Below are positions 55,447-64,000 of a DNA stretch of 64,000 nucleotides, one piece after another. Source of the DNA: Shinella zoogloeoides (GTDB lineage Bacteria; Pseudomonadota; Alphaproteobacteria; Rhizobiales; Rhizobiaceae). The stretch covers positions 1-64,000 of the forward strand of contig NZ_QNUJ01000007.1 of the NCBI RefSeq assembly GCF_003574625.1, written 5' to 3'. Below the pieces are notes generated by a model that saw nothing but the letters and a program-made list of their open reading frames with translations, was not told the DNA's origin and ran no database searches. A program made the translations under genes and the position numbers. Each line of letters opens with the position of its first letter. Position 1 is the first letter of the stretch.

Positions 55447-55597
55447 GACGGTTCCCTGATTTGTCGCGCACGGCTGCGTGCGGGTGCGCGGGAGTCTAGG
55501 AGCGGTCCTTTAACGGGGTCTTAATGGAGGCTCTGCACGCGCGCCTTGCCGGGGGCTTTTCCACACCCTACATGCGGAAGCCGAACAGGAGTTTTCG

Positions 55598-56323
55598 ATG
55601 ATCTTCGACGCCGTCCGGCTTTCGCTCGCCAATCTCTTCGCGCCCGAGACGCGCAGCGTCTTCTGGAAGGTCCTCGGGCTCACCGTCCTGGCGCTCGTCG
55701 TGATCTGGTTCGGGCTGCGGGAGACCTTCATCGCCTTCGCCTGGCCCTGGCTCGAAGGCGCGATGATGCCGAACCTGCCGGATTGGGCGGGCTGGCTCAC
55801 CTTCGTCTTCGGCATCGTCGCCAGCCTTGGCCTCGCGCTCGGCCTCGCTCTTCTGCTCGCGCCGGTGACGGCGATCATCGCCGGCTTCTTCCTCGACGAT
55901 GTCGCCGAGGTCATCGAGACGCGCGATTATCCGGGCGAGGCCCGGGGCACGGCGCTGCCGCTCGGCCAGGCCATCATGGGCTCGATCAAGTTCCTCGGCG
56001 TGGTCATCCTCGGCAACCTGATCGCCCTGTTCCTCCTCTTCATTCCGGGCGTGAATCTCGTCGCCTTCTTCCTGGTCAACGGCTACCTGCTCGGCCGGGA
56101 ATTCTTCGAATTCGCCGCCATGCGCTATCGCGCGCCCGCCGAAGCGCGGCTGTTCCGCGCCAAGCATGCCTCCACGGTTCTCCTCGCCGGCTTCGTCATC
56201 GCCGCCTTCCTGGCGATCCCCATCGTCAACCTCATGACGCCGCTCTTTGCGGCCGGCCTGATGGTGCACCTCCACAAGGCGCTGAGCCGCAAGGACCCTG
56301 GCTTCTCACTGCGGCAGGGCTGA
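55598..56323 (+). CDS. EI24/CysZ-like integral membrane protein
   Basis: Predicted 241 residues, with five or six hydrophobic segments ([60 protein letters not shown]). [19 protein letters not shown] and [17 protein letters not shown] are typical of the EI24/CysZ family. E. coli CysZ takes up sulfate, but rhizobial members are less studied, so transport of sulfate is only suggested. Its last 18 bases overlap the convergent VOC gene. Confidence 0.8.
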   Translation: MIFDAVRLSLANLFAPETRSVFWKVLGLTVLALVVIWFGLRETFIAFAWPWLEGAMMPNLPDWAGWLTFVFGIVASLGLALGLALLLAPVTAIIAGFFLDDVAEVIETRDYPGEARGTALPLGQAIMGSIKFLGVVILGNLIALFLLFIPGVNLVAFFLVNGYLLGREFFEFAAMRYRAPAEARLFRAKHASTVLLAGFVIAAFLAIPIVNLMTPLFAAGLMVHLHKALSRKDPGFSLRQG

Positions 56324-56734
56324 TGCGTCGTACATTGCCGCATAGTCGGCGCTCGGCGGGATCGGTGTGATCACGTCGATCATCACGCCGTTCGGATCGG
56401 TGGTGATGAAATGGCGCTGGCCGAAATCCTCGTTCCTGATGGCAACAAGGATCGGCAGGCCGGCGGCGCGCACGGCGGCATGCACCGCGTCGACATCCTC
56501 CACCTCGAAATTGAGGAGAAGGCCGGAGACCGTTTTGCCCCGGCCGGCGGCCGGAATGGTCTCGTGGTTGCGGTCGAGCACGGCGAGGGTCACCTTCTCG
56601 TCCTCGCGGGACTGGAGATGGATGTACCAGTCGCTGGTGAAGAGCGCCTCGAAGCGGAAATGCGCCGTGTAGAAGGCGGCGGTGCCGGCGACGTCATCCG
56701 TCATGATCACGGGATAGTAGCTGGTCGTCTTCAT
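56306..56734 (-). CDS. VOC-superfamily (glyoxalase-like) protein
   Basis: Predicted 142 residues with two betaalphabetabetabeta modules. [20 protein letters not shown] begins it, [20 protein letters not shown] is the second module, and [17 protein letters not shown] carries the end Glu/Asp-type site. Metal residues are not obvious, so binding or antibiotic-sequestering roles are as likely as catalysis. It is divergent from the TetR gene at 56872 over a long palindrome and is probably its target. Confidence 0.8.
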   Translation of the reverse strand: MKTTSYYPVIMTDDVAGTAAFYTAHFRFEALFTSDWYIHLQSREDEKVTLAVLDRNHETIPAAGRGKTVSGLLLNFEVEDVDAVHAAVRAAGLPILVAIRNEDFGQRHFITTDPNGVMIDVITPIPPSADYAAMYDASALPQ

Positions 56735-56810
56735 CTCTTTACTCTTTCTGTCTGGCGCAATTCCGGACGAAAGCCGCTGCACGCTTTTGCTGGATTTGCC
56801 TTTGGAAAAA

Positions 56811-56860
56811 ACATACAATCTGCATGTTTCTATTAATTAACATACATGCAGATTGTATGT
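56811..56860. promoter_or_regulatory. Palindromic operator between the VOC and tetR genes
   Basis: ACATACAATCTGCATGT (56811-56827) and its exact complement ACATGCAGATTGTATGT (56844-56860) are separated by 16 AT-rich bases. This fits one long or two adjacent TetR sites next to the start of the TetR gene at 56872. The region is much richer in A and T than its surroundings. Confidence 0.8.
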
Positions 56861-56871
56861 AAAGAGGCGAC

Positions 56872-57444
56872 ATGGCACGCAGCAACAAGGAACGCACCGA
56901 GGCGACGCGCCTCGCCCTGATCGAGGCCGCCCGGCGGCTCTTCGTGGAGAGGGGCTATGCGGAAACGGCGACGCCCGACATCGTTGCGGAAGCAGGAGTG
57001 ACGCGCGGCGCGCTCTACCACCATTTCGAGGACAAGAAGGCGCTGTTCCGCGCCGTGCTGGAGCACGAAGCGCAAGCCGTGGCGGCGCGGATCGAGACGG
57101 TCTCGCTGCCGGCCGGCTCGCCGCGCGAAGCGCTGCTTTTCGGTGCGTCCGCCTATTTCGACGCCATGGCCGAGCCCGGTCGCACGCGTCTCCTGCTGCT
57201 CGAAGCACCTGCCGTCCTAGGCTTTGCGGGCGCCGGCGCAATCGACCGGGACAATGCCGAGGATACGCTGAAAGAGGGGCTGTCCGCCCTGCTCGGGCCG
57301 GATATCGAAGCCGCAAGGCTTGCGGCGCTGACCGGCCTGCTCTCCGCCGCCTTCGACCGCGCGGCCATCGCCATCGAGGCCGGCGCCGATCGCAAGGTCT
57401 ACGAGGCGGTGATCGCCGATCTCCTCGACGGGCTCAGGGCGTAG
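56872..57444 (+). CDS. TetR-family regulator of the VOC gene
   Basis: Predicted 190 residues. RLALIEAARRLFVERGYAET, TPDIVAEAGVTRGALYHHFE and DKKALFRAVLEHEAQ are the helix-turn-helix and linker. The ligand domain is less conserved. It starts 12 bases after the palindrome and is divergent from the VOC gene, so autorepression and control of the VOC gene are likely. Its last 11 bases overlap nth. Confidence 0.88.
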   Translation: MARSNKERTEATRLALIEAARRLFVERGYAETATPDIVAEAGVTRGALYHHFEDKKALFRAVLEHEAQAVAARIETVSLPAGSPREALLFGASAYFDAMAEPGRTRLLLLEAPAVLGFAGAGAIDRDNAEDTLKEGLSALLGPDIEAARLAALTGLLSAAFDRAAIAIEAGADRKVYEAVIADLLDGLRA

Positions 57445-58198
57445 GGCCGAACAGCTGTGGAGGAAGCTCGACCAGCGGGGCGGGCACGTCTGAGGTCTTT
57501 TCCGGCGACTTGCAGAGATCGGCGATGACGCAGTGCTCGCATTCGGGCCTGCGCGCCTTGCAACAGTACCGCCCGTGCAGGATCAGCCAATGGTGGGCGT
57601 GGTAGAGATATTCATCCGGGATGATGCGCATCAGCTTGTCCTCCACCTCGTCCGGCGTCTTGCCGGGGGCGAGGCGGATCCGGTTGGCGATGCGGAAGAT
57701 ATGTGTGTCGACCGCCATCGTCGCCTGGCCGAAGGCCATGGAAAGCACGACATTGGCCGTCTTGCGGCCCACGCCGGGCAACATCACCAGCTCCTCGCGG
57801 GTGCGCGGCACCTCGCTGTTGAAGCGGTCGACGAGCATCCGGCTGAGTGCGATGACGTTCTTCGCCTTGTTGCGGTAGAGCCCGATGGTCTTGATGTACT
57901 CCCGCACCTTCTCCTCGCCGAGCGCCAGCATCTTCTCCGGCGTGTCGGCGACCTTGAAGAGGGCGCGCGTCGCCTTGTTGACGCCGGCATCGGTCGCCTG
58001 CGCGGAGAGCGCGACGGCGACGACGAGCGTGAACGGGTTCACATGCTCCAGCTCGCCCTTCGGCTCCGGCCGCTGGATGGAGAAGCGACGGAAGATCTCC
58101 TTCAGCTCGTCCTGCGAATAGAGGCTCTTCACCGGCGCGGACGCCTTGCGGCGCGGCGGCGCCGAGGGCGCTTTCTTCCGGGTCTTCACGCTGTCCAT
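57434..58198 (-). CDS. nth: Endonuclease III
   Basis: Predicted 254 residues. It removes oxidised pyrimidines and nicks the DNA at the lesion. The helix-hairpin-helix is LPGVGRKTANVVL with catalytic K146, and D164 lies in MAVDTHIFR. The 4Fe-4S cluster uses C213, C220, C223 and C229 (C-x6-C-x2-C-x5-C). A basic 20-residue N-terminal extension precedes the family core. Divergent from the DUF2244 gene by 69 bases. Confidence 0.95.
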   Translation of the reverse strand: MDSVKTRKKAPSAPPRRKASAPVKSLYSQDELKEIFRRFSIQRPEPKGELEHVNPFTLVVAVALSAQATDAGVNKATRALFKVADTPEKMLALGEEKVREYIKTIGLYRNKAKNVIALSRMLVDRFNSEVPRTREELVMLPGVGRKTANVVLSMAFGQATMAVDTHIFRIANRIRLAPGKTPDEVEDKLMRIIPDEYLYHAHHWLILHGRYCCKARRPECEHCVIADLCKSPEKTSDVPAPLVELPPQLFGPTP

Positions 58199-58267
58199 GA
58201 TGCCTCCGATGCGAGCCCCCGCAAAACCGCTACACAGTCCCGCGCGGCTTGCTTATAATCAAGCGTC

Positions 58268-58768
58268 ATGACCCAAGGCAATGCCGACATCACGATGAAC
58301 GACCTGCCGGTCTTCTCCGCCGAGCTGCATCCCTATCGCTCGCTGGGGCGGAACGGGCACCGTATCTTCTTCCTCATCGCGGGCGCGCTCAGCGTCGCCC
58401 ACATGGCCGTCTTCATGATCTCCGGCGCCTGGCCGGTGGTCATGTTCTTCGGGGCGGATTTCCTCATCCTTTTCGGCGCCTTCTGGCTGAACAACCGGGC
58501 GGCCAGAGCAAGGGAGATCGTTTCGCTCTCGCGCACCAGCATCTCGATCCGCAAGATCACGCCGTCCGGCAAGGAAACGGAATATACCTTCAATCCGTTC
58601 TGGGCGCGCTTCCTCGTCTCGCGCAAGGCGAAGATCGGCATCACCGCCATGCATGTGCGCGGCAACGGCCGGGAGACCGATGTCGGCACCTTCCTGCCGC
58701 TCGACGACCGCGAGCGCTTCGCCTCCGCCTTTTCCGGCGCGCTGGCGCGGGTGAAGCGCGGTTACTAA
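58268..58768 (+). CDS. DUF2244 membrane protein
   Basis: Predicted 166 residues. Two adjacent membrane helices (IFFLIAGALSVAHMAVFMI and VVMFFGADFLILFGAFWLN) are followed by a soluble beta-rich domain (ITPSGKETEYTFNPFWARFL, VGTFLPLDDRERFASAF). This is the DUF2244 layout; members often lie near cytochrome oxidase genes or nth in alphaproteobacteria. The function is unknown. A later ATG at 58295 would also give a family-like start. Confidence 0.82.
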   Translation: MTQGNADITMNDLPVFSAELHPYRSLGRNGHRIFFLIAGALSVAHMAVFMISGAWPVVMFFGADFLILFGAFWLNNRAARAREIVSLSRTSISIRKITPSGKETEYTFNPFWARFLVSRKAKIGITAMHVRGNGRETDVGTFLPLDDRERFASAFSGALARVKRGY

Positions 58769-58839
58769 GCTACGTCCCGCAGGAAACGGGTGGCCGGCAC
58801 GCCGGGGGCGTGCTTTTCTGGCGGCACAGGAGAAAAGCG

Positions 58840-59712
58840 ATGAACATTGCCGCGACTTTGCAAACCGACATCACGCCCGAGGGCGGCGACTACACGACCG
58901 TCCGCCGGGTCATCGAGATGATCACCGAGGATTATCGGGAGCAGCCCGGGCTGGAGGACATTGCCGGCCGCCTCGGCCAGTCGCCGACGCAGTTGCAGAA
59001 GACCTTCACCCGCTGGGCCGGCCTCTCGCCGAAAGCGTTCCTGCAGGCCGTGACGCTCGACCATGCCAAGCGCCTGCTGCGGCAGGAGGAATTGCCGCTG
59101 CTCGAAACCAGCTTCGAGGTCGGCCTTTCCGGCCCCGGCCGGCTGCATGACCTCTTCGTCACGCACGAGGCCATGTCGCCCGGCGAGTGGAAGGCGCGCG
59201 GGGCAGGGCTCACCATCCGCTACGGCCTCCATCCCTCGCCCTTCGGCGGGGCGCTGGTGATGATCACCGACCGGGGCCTTGCCGGCCTTGCCTTCACCGA
59301 CGAGGCCGACGGCATGGATGCCTTCGAGGACATGTCCTCGCGCTGGCCGAACGCGCATTATGTCGAGGACCGGGAGGCGACGGCCGCCTATGCCGAGCGC
59401 ATCTTCGACCCGAAGCGCTGGGACCCGAAGGCGCCGCTGCGCGTGGTGCTGATCGGCTCGGATTTCCAGGTCCGCGTCTGGCAGGCACTGCTACGCATCC
59501 CCATGGGCTGCGCCGTCACCTATTCCTCGATCGCCGAAGGTCTCGGTCAGCCGACCGCCTCGCGCGCCGTCGGCGCCGCCGTCGGCCGCAATCCCATCTC
59601 CTTTGTGGTGCCATGCCACCGCGCGCTCGGCAAGAGTGGCGCGCTGACCGGCTACCACTGGGGCCTGACGCGCAAGCGCGCCATGCTGGGCTGGGAATCG
59701 GGCAAGGCCTGA
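58840..59712 (+). CDS. Ada-like O6-alkylguanine-DNA alkyltransferase with AraC domain
   Basis: Predicted 290 residues. An AraC helix-turn-helix domain (about 20-115: YREQPGLEDIAGRLGQSPTQ, MSPGEWK) is joined to an alkyltransferase (SDFQVRVWQALLRIPMGCAV, then FVVPCHRALGKSG with acceptor C259). It takes alkyl groups from O6-alkylguanine. The N-terminal Ada domain with its methyl-phosphotriester cysteines is absent, so the usual Ada switch is missing. The ATG at 58840 follows AGGAGAAAAG. A terminator follows. Confidence 0.9.
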   Translation: MNIAATLQTDITPEGGDYTTVRRVIEMITEDYREQPGLEDIAGRLGQSPTQLQKTFTRWAGLSPKAFLQAVTLDHAKRLLRQEELPLLETSFEVGLSGPGRLHDLFVTHEAMSPGEWKARGAGLTIRYGLHPSPFGGALVMITDRGLAGLAFTDEADGMDAFEDMSSRWPNAHYVEDREATAAYAERIFDPKRWDPKAPLRVVLIGSDFQVRVWQALLRIPMGCAVTYSSIAEGLGQPTASRAVGAAVGRNPISFVVPCHRALGKSGALTGYHWGLTRKRAMLGWESGKA

Positions 59713-59717
59713 AATGC

Positions 59718-59743
59718 AAAAGGCCGGCGAATGCCGGCCTTTT
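59718..59743. terminator. Bidirectional terminator between the Ada-like gene and gpmA
   Basis: AAAAGGCCGGC and GCCGGCCTTTT pair around a four-base loop, five bases after the Ada-like stop and 22 beyond the gpmA stop on the other strand. Runs of T follow in both directions. Confidence 0.85.
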
Positions 59744-59764
59744 TCTTATGGGAAGGGACAGCGT

Positions 59765-60400
59765 TCAATGCGCGCCCGACATGTCCCCGAGCACGTCCTT
59801 CGACTTCACCGTCGAATCGGCGTTGAGCGTGTAGACCATCGGCACGCCGGTCGCCAGGTTGAGCTTCAGGATCTCTTCCTTCGTCAGCTTGTCGAGCACC
59901 ATGACCAGCGAGCGCAGCGAGTTGCCGTGGGCGGCGACCAGTACCTTTTCGCCGCGCAGCACGCGGGGCAGGATCTCCGTGAGATAGTACGGCCAGACGC
60001 GCGCGCCGGTGTCACGCAGGCTTTCGCCGCCCGGCGGCGGCACATCGTAGGAGCGGCGCCAGATATGGACCTGCTCCTCGCCCCACTTGGCGCGGGCATC
60101 GTCCTTGTTGAGGCCGGAAAGGTCGCCGTAGTCGCGCTCGTTGAGCGCCTGGTCGCGGATCGTCTCGAGACTCTGCTGGCCGATCTCGTCGAGGATGATC
60201 TTCAGCGTCTTCTGGGCGCGGGAAAGGTCGGAGGTGAAGGCGATGTCGAACTTGATGCCCGTGTCGGCGAGCGCCTTGCCGCCGGTCCTGGCCTCCTCGA
60301 TGCCGAGTTCGGTGAGGTCGGGGTCGCGCCAGCCGGTGAAGAGGTTTTTCAGGTTCCATTCGCTCTGGCCGTGGCGAACGAGGACGAGGGTTCCGCTCAT
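59765..60400 (-). CDS. gpmA: 2,3-bisphosphoglycerate-dependent phosphoglycerate mutase
   Basis: Predicted 211 residues. It interconverts 3- and 2-phosphoglycerate. The phospho-His motif is [34 protein letters not shown] is the substrate loop, and [18 protein letters not shown] holds the second His. The chain is shorter than in E. coli (about 250), as usual for the short alphaproteobacterial form. It follows dapB by 24 bases on the same strand and is probably cotranscribed. Confidence 0.95.
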   Translation of the reverse strand: MSGTLVLVRHGQSEWNLKNLFTGWRDPDLTELGIEEARTGGKALADTGIKFDIAFTSDLSRAQKTLKIILDEIGQQSLETIRDQALNERDYGDLSGLNKDDARAKWGEEQVHIWRRSYDVPPPGGESLRDTGARVWPYYLTEILPRVLRGEKVLVAAHGNSLRSLVMVLDKLTKEEILKLNLATGVPMVYTLNADSTVKSKDVLGDMSGAH

Positions 60401-60424
60401 ATGGTCTGTCTCCTGAGGCTGACT

Positions 60425-61243
60425 TTAATTGAGCCCGAGCACGTCGAGCATGGAATAGAGGCCGGGCTTCTTCTCGCGCGCCCAGAGCGCCGCCTTGACG
60501 GCGCCGCGGGCGAAGATCGAGCGGTCCGTCGCGCTGTGCGACAGCGTCACCGTCTCGCCCTCGCCGGCGAGCAGCACGGAATGTTCGCCGATGACCGAGC
60601 CGCCGCGCAGCGTGGCAAAGCCGATCGTGCCCATGGGCCGCGGGCCGGTATGGCCGTCGCGCACGCGCACGGAATTCTCCGCCAGCGAAATGCCGCGGCC
60701 CTTCGCGGCGGCATTGCCGAGCAGCAGTGCGGTGCCGGAGGGAGCATCGACCTTGTGCTTGTGGTGCATTTCCAGCACCTCGATATCCCAGTCGTCGGGG
60801 CCGAGCGCGCGGGCGGCCGTCTCGGTCAGCACGCCGAGCAGGTTGACGCCGAGGCTCATATTGCCGGACTTCATGACGCGGGCATGGCGGGCGGCGGCCT
60901 TGATCTTCTCGTCGTCGGCGGCCGAGCAGCCGGTAGTGCCGACGACATGCACGATGCGCGCCTGCGCGGCGAGGCCGGCGAACTCGACGGTGGCGGCGGG
61001 GGCGGTGAAATCGAGCACGCCCTCGGCCGCCACGAAGGCCTCCAGCGGCTTGTCGGTGACGGGAACGCCGATCGGGCCGAGGCCGGCGAGCTCCCCCGCA
61101 TCACGGCCGACGAAGGGCGAGCCCTCGCGCTCGACGGCAGCGAAGACCTCCGCGCCCTTAATGGCGTGGATGGTGCGGATCAGCGTCTGGCCCATGCGGC
61201 CCGCGGCGCCGACGACGACCAGCTTCATTGGGTTGCCGCTCAT
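60425..61243 (-). CDS. dapB: 4-hydroxy-tetrahydrodipicolinate reductase
   Basis: Predicted 272 residues. It is the NAD(P)H reductase of the lysine and diaminopimelate pathway. [17 protein letters not shown] binds the cofactor; [18 protein letters not shown] holds the catalytic His pair and Lys; [15 protein letters not shown] and [11 protein letters not shown] are further family marks. The ATG at 61243 was chosen over a later one at 61228; either gives a full enzyme. It lies 19 bases after the ABC transporter gene. Confidence 0.96.
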   Translation of the reverse strand: MSGNPMKLVVVGAAGRMGQTLIRTIHAIKGAEVFAAVEREGSPFVGRDAGELAGLGPIGVPVTDKPLEAFVAAEGVLDFTAPAATVEFAGLAAQARIVHVVGTTGCSAADDEKIKAAARHARVMKSGNMSLGVNLLGVLTETAARALGPDDWDIEVLEMHHKHKVDAPSGTALLLGNAAAKGRGISLAENSVRVRDGHTGPRPMGTIGFATLRGGSVIGEHSVLLAGEGETVTLSHSATDRSIFARGAVKAALWAREKKPGLYSMLDVLGLN

Positions 61244-61262
61244 GTCGTTTCGTCCTTGCTGT

Positions 61263-63056
61263 CTATTTGCCCGTGAGGCCGGCAGGCGCCTGGAGATTGT
61301 TGAGGCGAGCGTAGAGACCGTTCTCGCGCGCCGCAAGGTCCTCGTGCGTGCCTTCCTCGATGACCATGCCGTCCTGCATGGCGATGATCTTGTCGGCGCG
61401 CACCACCGTCGAGAGACGGTGCGCGATGACGACCACGGTGCGTCCGCTCATCGCCTCGTCCAGCGCCTTCTGCACGGCCTGTTCCGACTCGGTGTCGAGC
61501 GCGGAGGTCGCCTCGTCGAGCAGGAGGATCGGCGCGTTGCGCACCAGCGCGCGGGCGATGGAAAGCCGCTGGCGCTGGCCGCCGGAGAGTGTCACGCCGT
61601 TCTCGCCGACGGGCGTGTCGTAGCCGAGCGGCTGGGCGAGGATGAAGTCATGCGCATAGGCATGCCGCGCGGCTTCCTCGATCTCGGCATCCGTCGCGTC
61701 CGGGCGGCCGTAGCGGATGTTGTCGCGGATCGTGCCTTCGAAGAGATAGGGCTGCTGGGAGACATAGGCGATGGCATTGCGCAGCGATTGTTTGGTCACA
61801 TGCGCGATGTCCTGCCCGTCGATCAGAATCTCGCCGTCCGCCGGATCGTAGAAGCGCGGAATGAGGCTGATGATGGTGGACTTGCCCGCCCCGGAGGGGC
61901 CGACGAGCGCCGTCGTCCTGCCGCCCTCGGCGGTGAAGCTGACACCCTTGAGGATCGTCTCGCTTTCGGAATAGCCGAAGCGCACGTCGCGGAAGGTGAT
62001 GGCCGCATCGGTGATCGCGAGCGGCCGGGCGTCGGCAAGGTCGGCCTGGCGCGGTTTGAGGTCAAGGATCTCGTAGATCATGCGGGCATTGACCGCCGCG
62101 CGCTCGAGCGAGACCTGCAGCCGGGCGAGGCGCTTGGCCGGATCGTAGGCCATCAGCAGCGCCGTCACGAAGGAGAAGAACGCGCCCGGCAGGATGCCGC
62201 CGTAGATCGAGCGGAAGGCGGCATAGGCAAGGACGCCCGCGATGGTGAAGCCGGCGAAGGATTCGGACATCGGCGCGGTGCGCTCGGTAAGCCGCGCGAT
62301 GCGGTTCGACCGGTTCTCCGCCCGCTCGATGATGCTCTCGACCTTCTCCTTGAGCTGGTTTTCCATCGTGAAGGCCTTCACGATGGTGATGCCCTGCACC
62401 GTCTCCTGCATCGCACCGAGTACGTGGCTGTTCAGCTCGACGGATTCGCGCGTCGCGGCGCGCAGCCGCTTCGAGACGTAGCGCAGGCCAAGAAGAAGCG
62501 GTGGAGCGACGGCGAAGACGATGAGCGTCAGCAGCCAGTCCTTCGAGAGCATGACACCGACGAGGGCGAGCAGCGTGAGGAGGTCGCGCGCGAGCGACGT
62601 CACCGTCATGTTCAGGACGTCGCGGATGCCGGAGATGTTCTGGTTGATCTTGGCGGCGAGATAGGCCGAGCGCGACTCGTTGAAATAGCTGACGCTGAGC
62701 GCCATCAGGTGGGAGAACAGCCGACGCTGGTAGCGGGCGACGATGTTGTTGCCGATCTTCGACAGGATGACGGCCTGGAAATAGGTCGCAAAGCCGCGCA
62801 ACACGAAGGCGGCGAAGATCGAGCCGCAGATGATGAGGACGAGGTCGGCGCGCTTGTTGGCGAAGGCCTCGTTGACAACCGATTCCATGATCCATGCGGC
62901 GTAGGCGGTGGTGCCGGCGATGATGCCGAGGCACAGGATCGCCAGCAGGTACCCGCGAATATATTCGCGGCCGTTTTCGGCGATGACGCGCTTGAGCACG
63001 CTGGTGATGGTATCGGAGCTGACAGATGGGTGCTCGGTTCGACTTTTATCGGTCAA
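61263..63056 (-). CDS. ABC exporter with fused membrane and ATPase domains (MsbA-like)
   Basis: Predicted 597 residues, half-transporter. Six membrane helices (about 30-330) include [20 protein letters not shown] and the EAF-type coupling regions; the ATPase has [49 protein letters not shown] and [11 protein letters not shown]. It should work as a homodimer that exports a lipid or hydrophobic substrate. The MsbA resemblance is general; the true substrate is unknown. It is placed between glk and dapB on the same strand. Confidence 0.9.
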   Translation of the reverse strand: MTDKSRTEHPSVSSDTITSVLKRVIAENGREYIRGYLLAILCLGIIAGTTAYAAWIMESVVNEAFANKRADLVLIICGSIFAAFVLRGFATYFQAVILSKIGNNIVARYQRRLFSHLMALSVSYFNESRSAYLAAKINQNISGIRDVLNMTVTSLARDLLTLLALVGVMLSKDWLLTLIVFAVAPPLLLGLRYVSKRLRAATRESVELNSHVLGAMQETVQGITIVKAFTMENQLKEKVESIIERAENRSNRIARLTERTAPMSESFAGFTIAGVLAYAAFRSIYGGILPGAFFSFVTALLMAYDPAKRLARLQVSLERAAVNARMIYEILDLKPRQADLADARPLAITDAAITFRDVRFGYSESETILKGVSFTAEGGRTTALVGPSGAGKSTIISLIPRFYDPADGEILIDGQDIAHVTKQSLRNAIAYVSQQPYLFEGTIRDNIRYGRPDATDAEIEEAARHAYAHDFILAQPLGYDTPVGENGVTLSGGQRQRLSIARALVRNAPILLLDEATSALDTESEQAVQKALDEAMSGRTVVVIAHRLSTVVRADKIIAMQDGMVIEEGTHEDLAARENGLYARLNNLQAPAGLTGK

Positions 63057-63173
63057 TAAACTGACTTTCCTGCACGGTCTCGACGGCGGCCGGCGAACCG
63101 GCCCGTGGCCGCTCTATAGGGTGTCGGCCCGCTTTTGGCGAGTCCGCGGCGCGGCGCGGGCCCGTCGGAGCGC

Positions 63174-64000
63174 TCACCTTTTCCAGCGGCGTCCCTCCGT
63201 TGCAACACCGAAGCGGTCCGGCATGCGGGCGAAGGCGGCAAGGCCGGCAAGGGCGGCGACGGGGTGGGTGACCACGTAGGTGGGGATCGAACCGAGAAGC
63301 GCGCTATGCGGCGCCTTGTCCTCGAAGGCGGCGCGGAATTCGGGCCCGCGCAGCGCCGGCAGGATCTTCTGCGAGATGCCGCCGGCCAGGAAAACGCCGC
63401 CCTTGGCCATGAAGATCATCGCCATGTCGCCGGCGACGCGCCCGAGATAGGTGGAGAACAGCGAGACGGTCTCGACCGCTGCACGGTCCTCGTGAGCAAG
63501 CGCCTTGGCGGTGACGTCGGCGGGTGTCGCAAGCGTTGCGTCGATACCGTCGGTGGCGCAGATGGCATGATAGATGTTCATGATGCCGCGCCCGCACAGG
63601 AGCTGTTCGGCGGAGATGCGCCCTTCGATGGGTTCGAGGAACGGCCAGATCTGGTAGTCGCGCTCGCTGCGCGGACCGACATCGACATGGCCGCCTTCGC
63701 CCGGAACCGGAATCCAGCTGTGGCGGGTATGGACGAGGCCGGCGACGCCGAGGCCGGTGCCCGGGCCGAGCACGGCACGCGAGGCCGAATGCCGCTCCAC
63801 GCCGGGGCCGATCTTCTCGCGATCCTCGTCGCCGAGCGAGGCGACGGCAAGCGCCTGCGCCTCGAAATCATTGACCAGCAGCACATCCTCGAAGCCGAGA
63901 TTGGCGATCATGTCGCGCGGGCGCACCACCCAAGGGCAATTGGTCAGCGGCACCTCGTCGCCCTCGATAGGCCCGGCAAGCGCCAGGATCGCCGAGCGCG
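63174..64000 (-). CDS. glk: Glucokinase, N-terminal part beyond the window
   Basis: The visible 275 codons are the C-terminal four fifths; the frame is still open at base 64000. The chain shows [20 protein letters not shown], then [11 protein letters not shown] with the catalytic Asp, [13 protein letters not shown], the zinc-less [17 protein letters not shown] and [13 protein letters not shown]. This is the E. coli-type Glk, which phosphorylates glucose with ATP. It is followed by the ABC exporter after 117 bases. Judging from the family, about 65 residues are missing. Confidence 0.93.
   Translation of the reverse strand, partial: RSAILALAGPIEGDEVPLTNCPWVVRPRDMIANLGFEDVLLVNDFEAQALAVASLGDEDREKIGPGVERHSASRAVLGPGTGLGVAGLVHTRHSWIPVPGEGGHVDVGPRSERDYQIWPFLEPIEGRISAEQLLCGRGIMNIYHAICATDGIDATLATPADVTAKALAHEDRAAVETVSLFSTYLGRVAGDMAMIFMAKGGVFLAGGISQKILPALRGPEFRAAFEDKAPHSALLGSIPTYVVTHPVAALAGLAAFARMPDRFGVATEGRRWKR

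Overview
The window is GC-rich and densely coded, and its gene content and order suggest an alphaproteobacterium of the order Hyphomicrobiales, most likely Rhizobiaceae (Agrobacterium/Rhizobium/Shinella-like). Supporting signs are a dnaK-dnaJ pair behind an RpoH-type promoter, recF next to moeB, glk/ABC exporter/dapB/gpmA in one strand block, efp facing epmA-epmB, BA14K, DUF2244 and DUF2793 proteins, and short palindromic intergenic repeats of the rhizobial mosaic type. I see no rRNA, tRNA, CRISPR array, insertion sequence or integrase. It reads as core chromosome, with an incomplete gene at each end.

Bases 1-4046 hold a possible gene fragment, a sugar-acid dehydratase, an orphan DUF2793/beta-helix protein and a YbaK-type deacylase. 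Bases 4281-22806 form one long purine-catabolism island. A purine permease imports the base; GuaD makes xanthine; XdhA/XdhB, helped by XdhC, make urate; membrane PuuD with its own cytochrome c domain makes 5-hydroxyisourate; UraH and the UraD half of a PuuE-UraD fusion make allantoin; PuuE opens it to allantoate. The enzyme consuming allantoate is not in the window. AllA then releases glyoxylate, and Gcl, Hyi, GlxR and TtuD carry it to 2-phosphoglycerate. A LysR and an IclR regulator sit inside the island.

Bases 23027-32557 are mostly on the minus strand: dnaJ, dnaK, a class A penicillin-binding protein, a BA14K protein, a UPF0104 membrane protein, an M20 peptidase and a MarR regulator. polA follows at 33018-36005.

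The most interesting locus is 36428-42217, five tightly coupled genes: a small carrier protein, an acyl-CoA-dehydrogenase-fold flavoprotein, a tRNA-independent amino acid:[carrier protein] ligase (class II synthetase fold), a DUF1839 protein and a GH2-like protein. The ligase family is known to load glycine or alanine on a carrier protein, but as far as I know what happens next is undescribed. DUF1839 here shows a Cys...Asp...His...Asp pattern (C30, D109, H125, D136) resembling the papain-like acyltransferase BtrH of butirosin synthesis, so I propose a load-modify-transfer pathway for a carrier-bound amino acid.

Bases 42253-64000 are mainly housekeeping: an IMPACT protein, a peroxiredoxin, two TetR regulators with long near-perfect palindromic operators, a HAD phosphatase, recF-moeB, a 2-hydroxyacid dehydrogenase, an SH3 protein, a PfkB kinase, the EF-P lysylation set, a chemoreceptor without a ligand domain, a CysZ-like protein, a VOC protein, nth, an Ada-like alkyltransferase, gpmA, dapB, an ABC exporter and the truncated glk. 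Several convergent gene pairs overlap at their stop codons.
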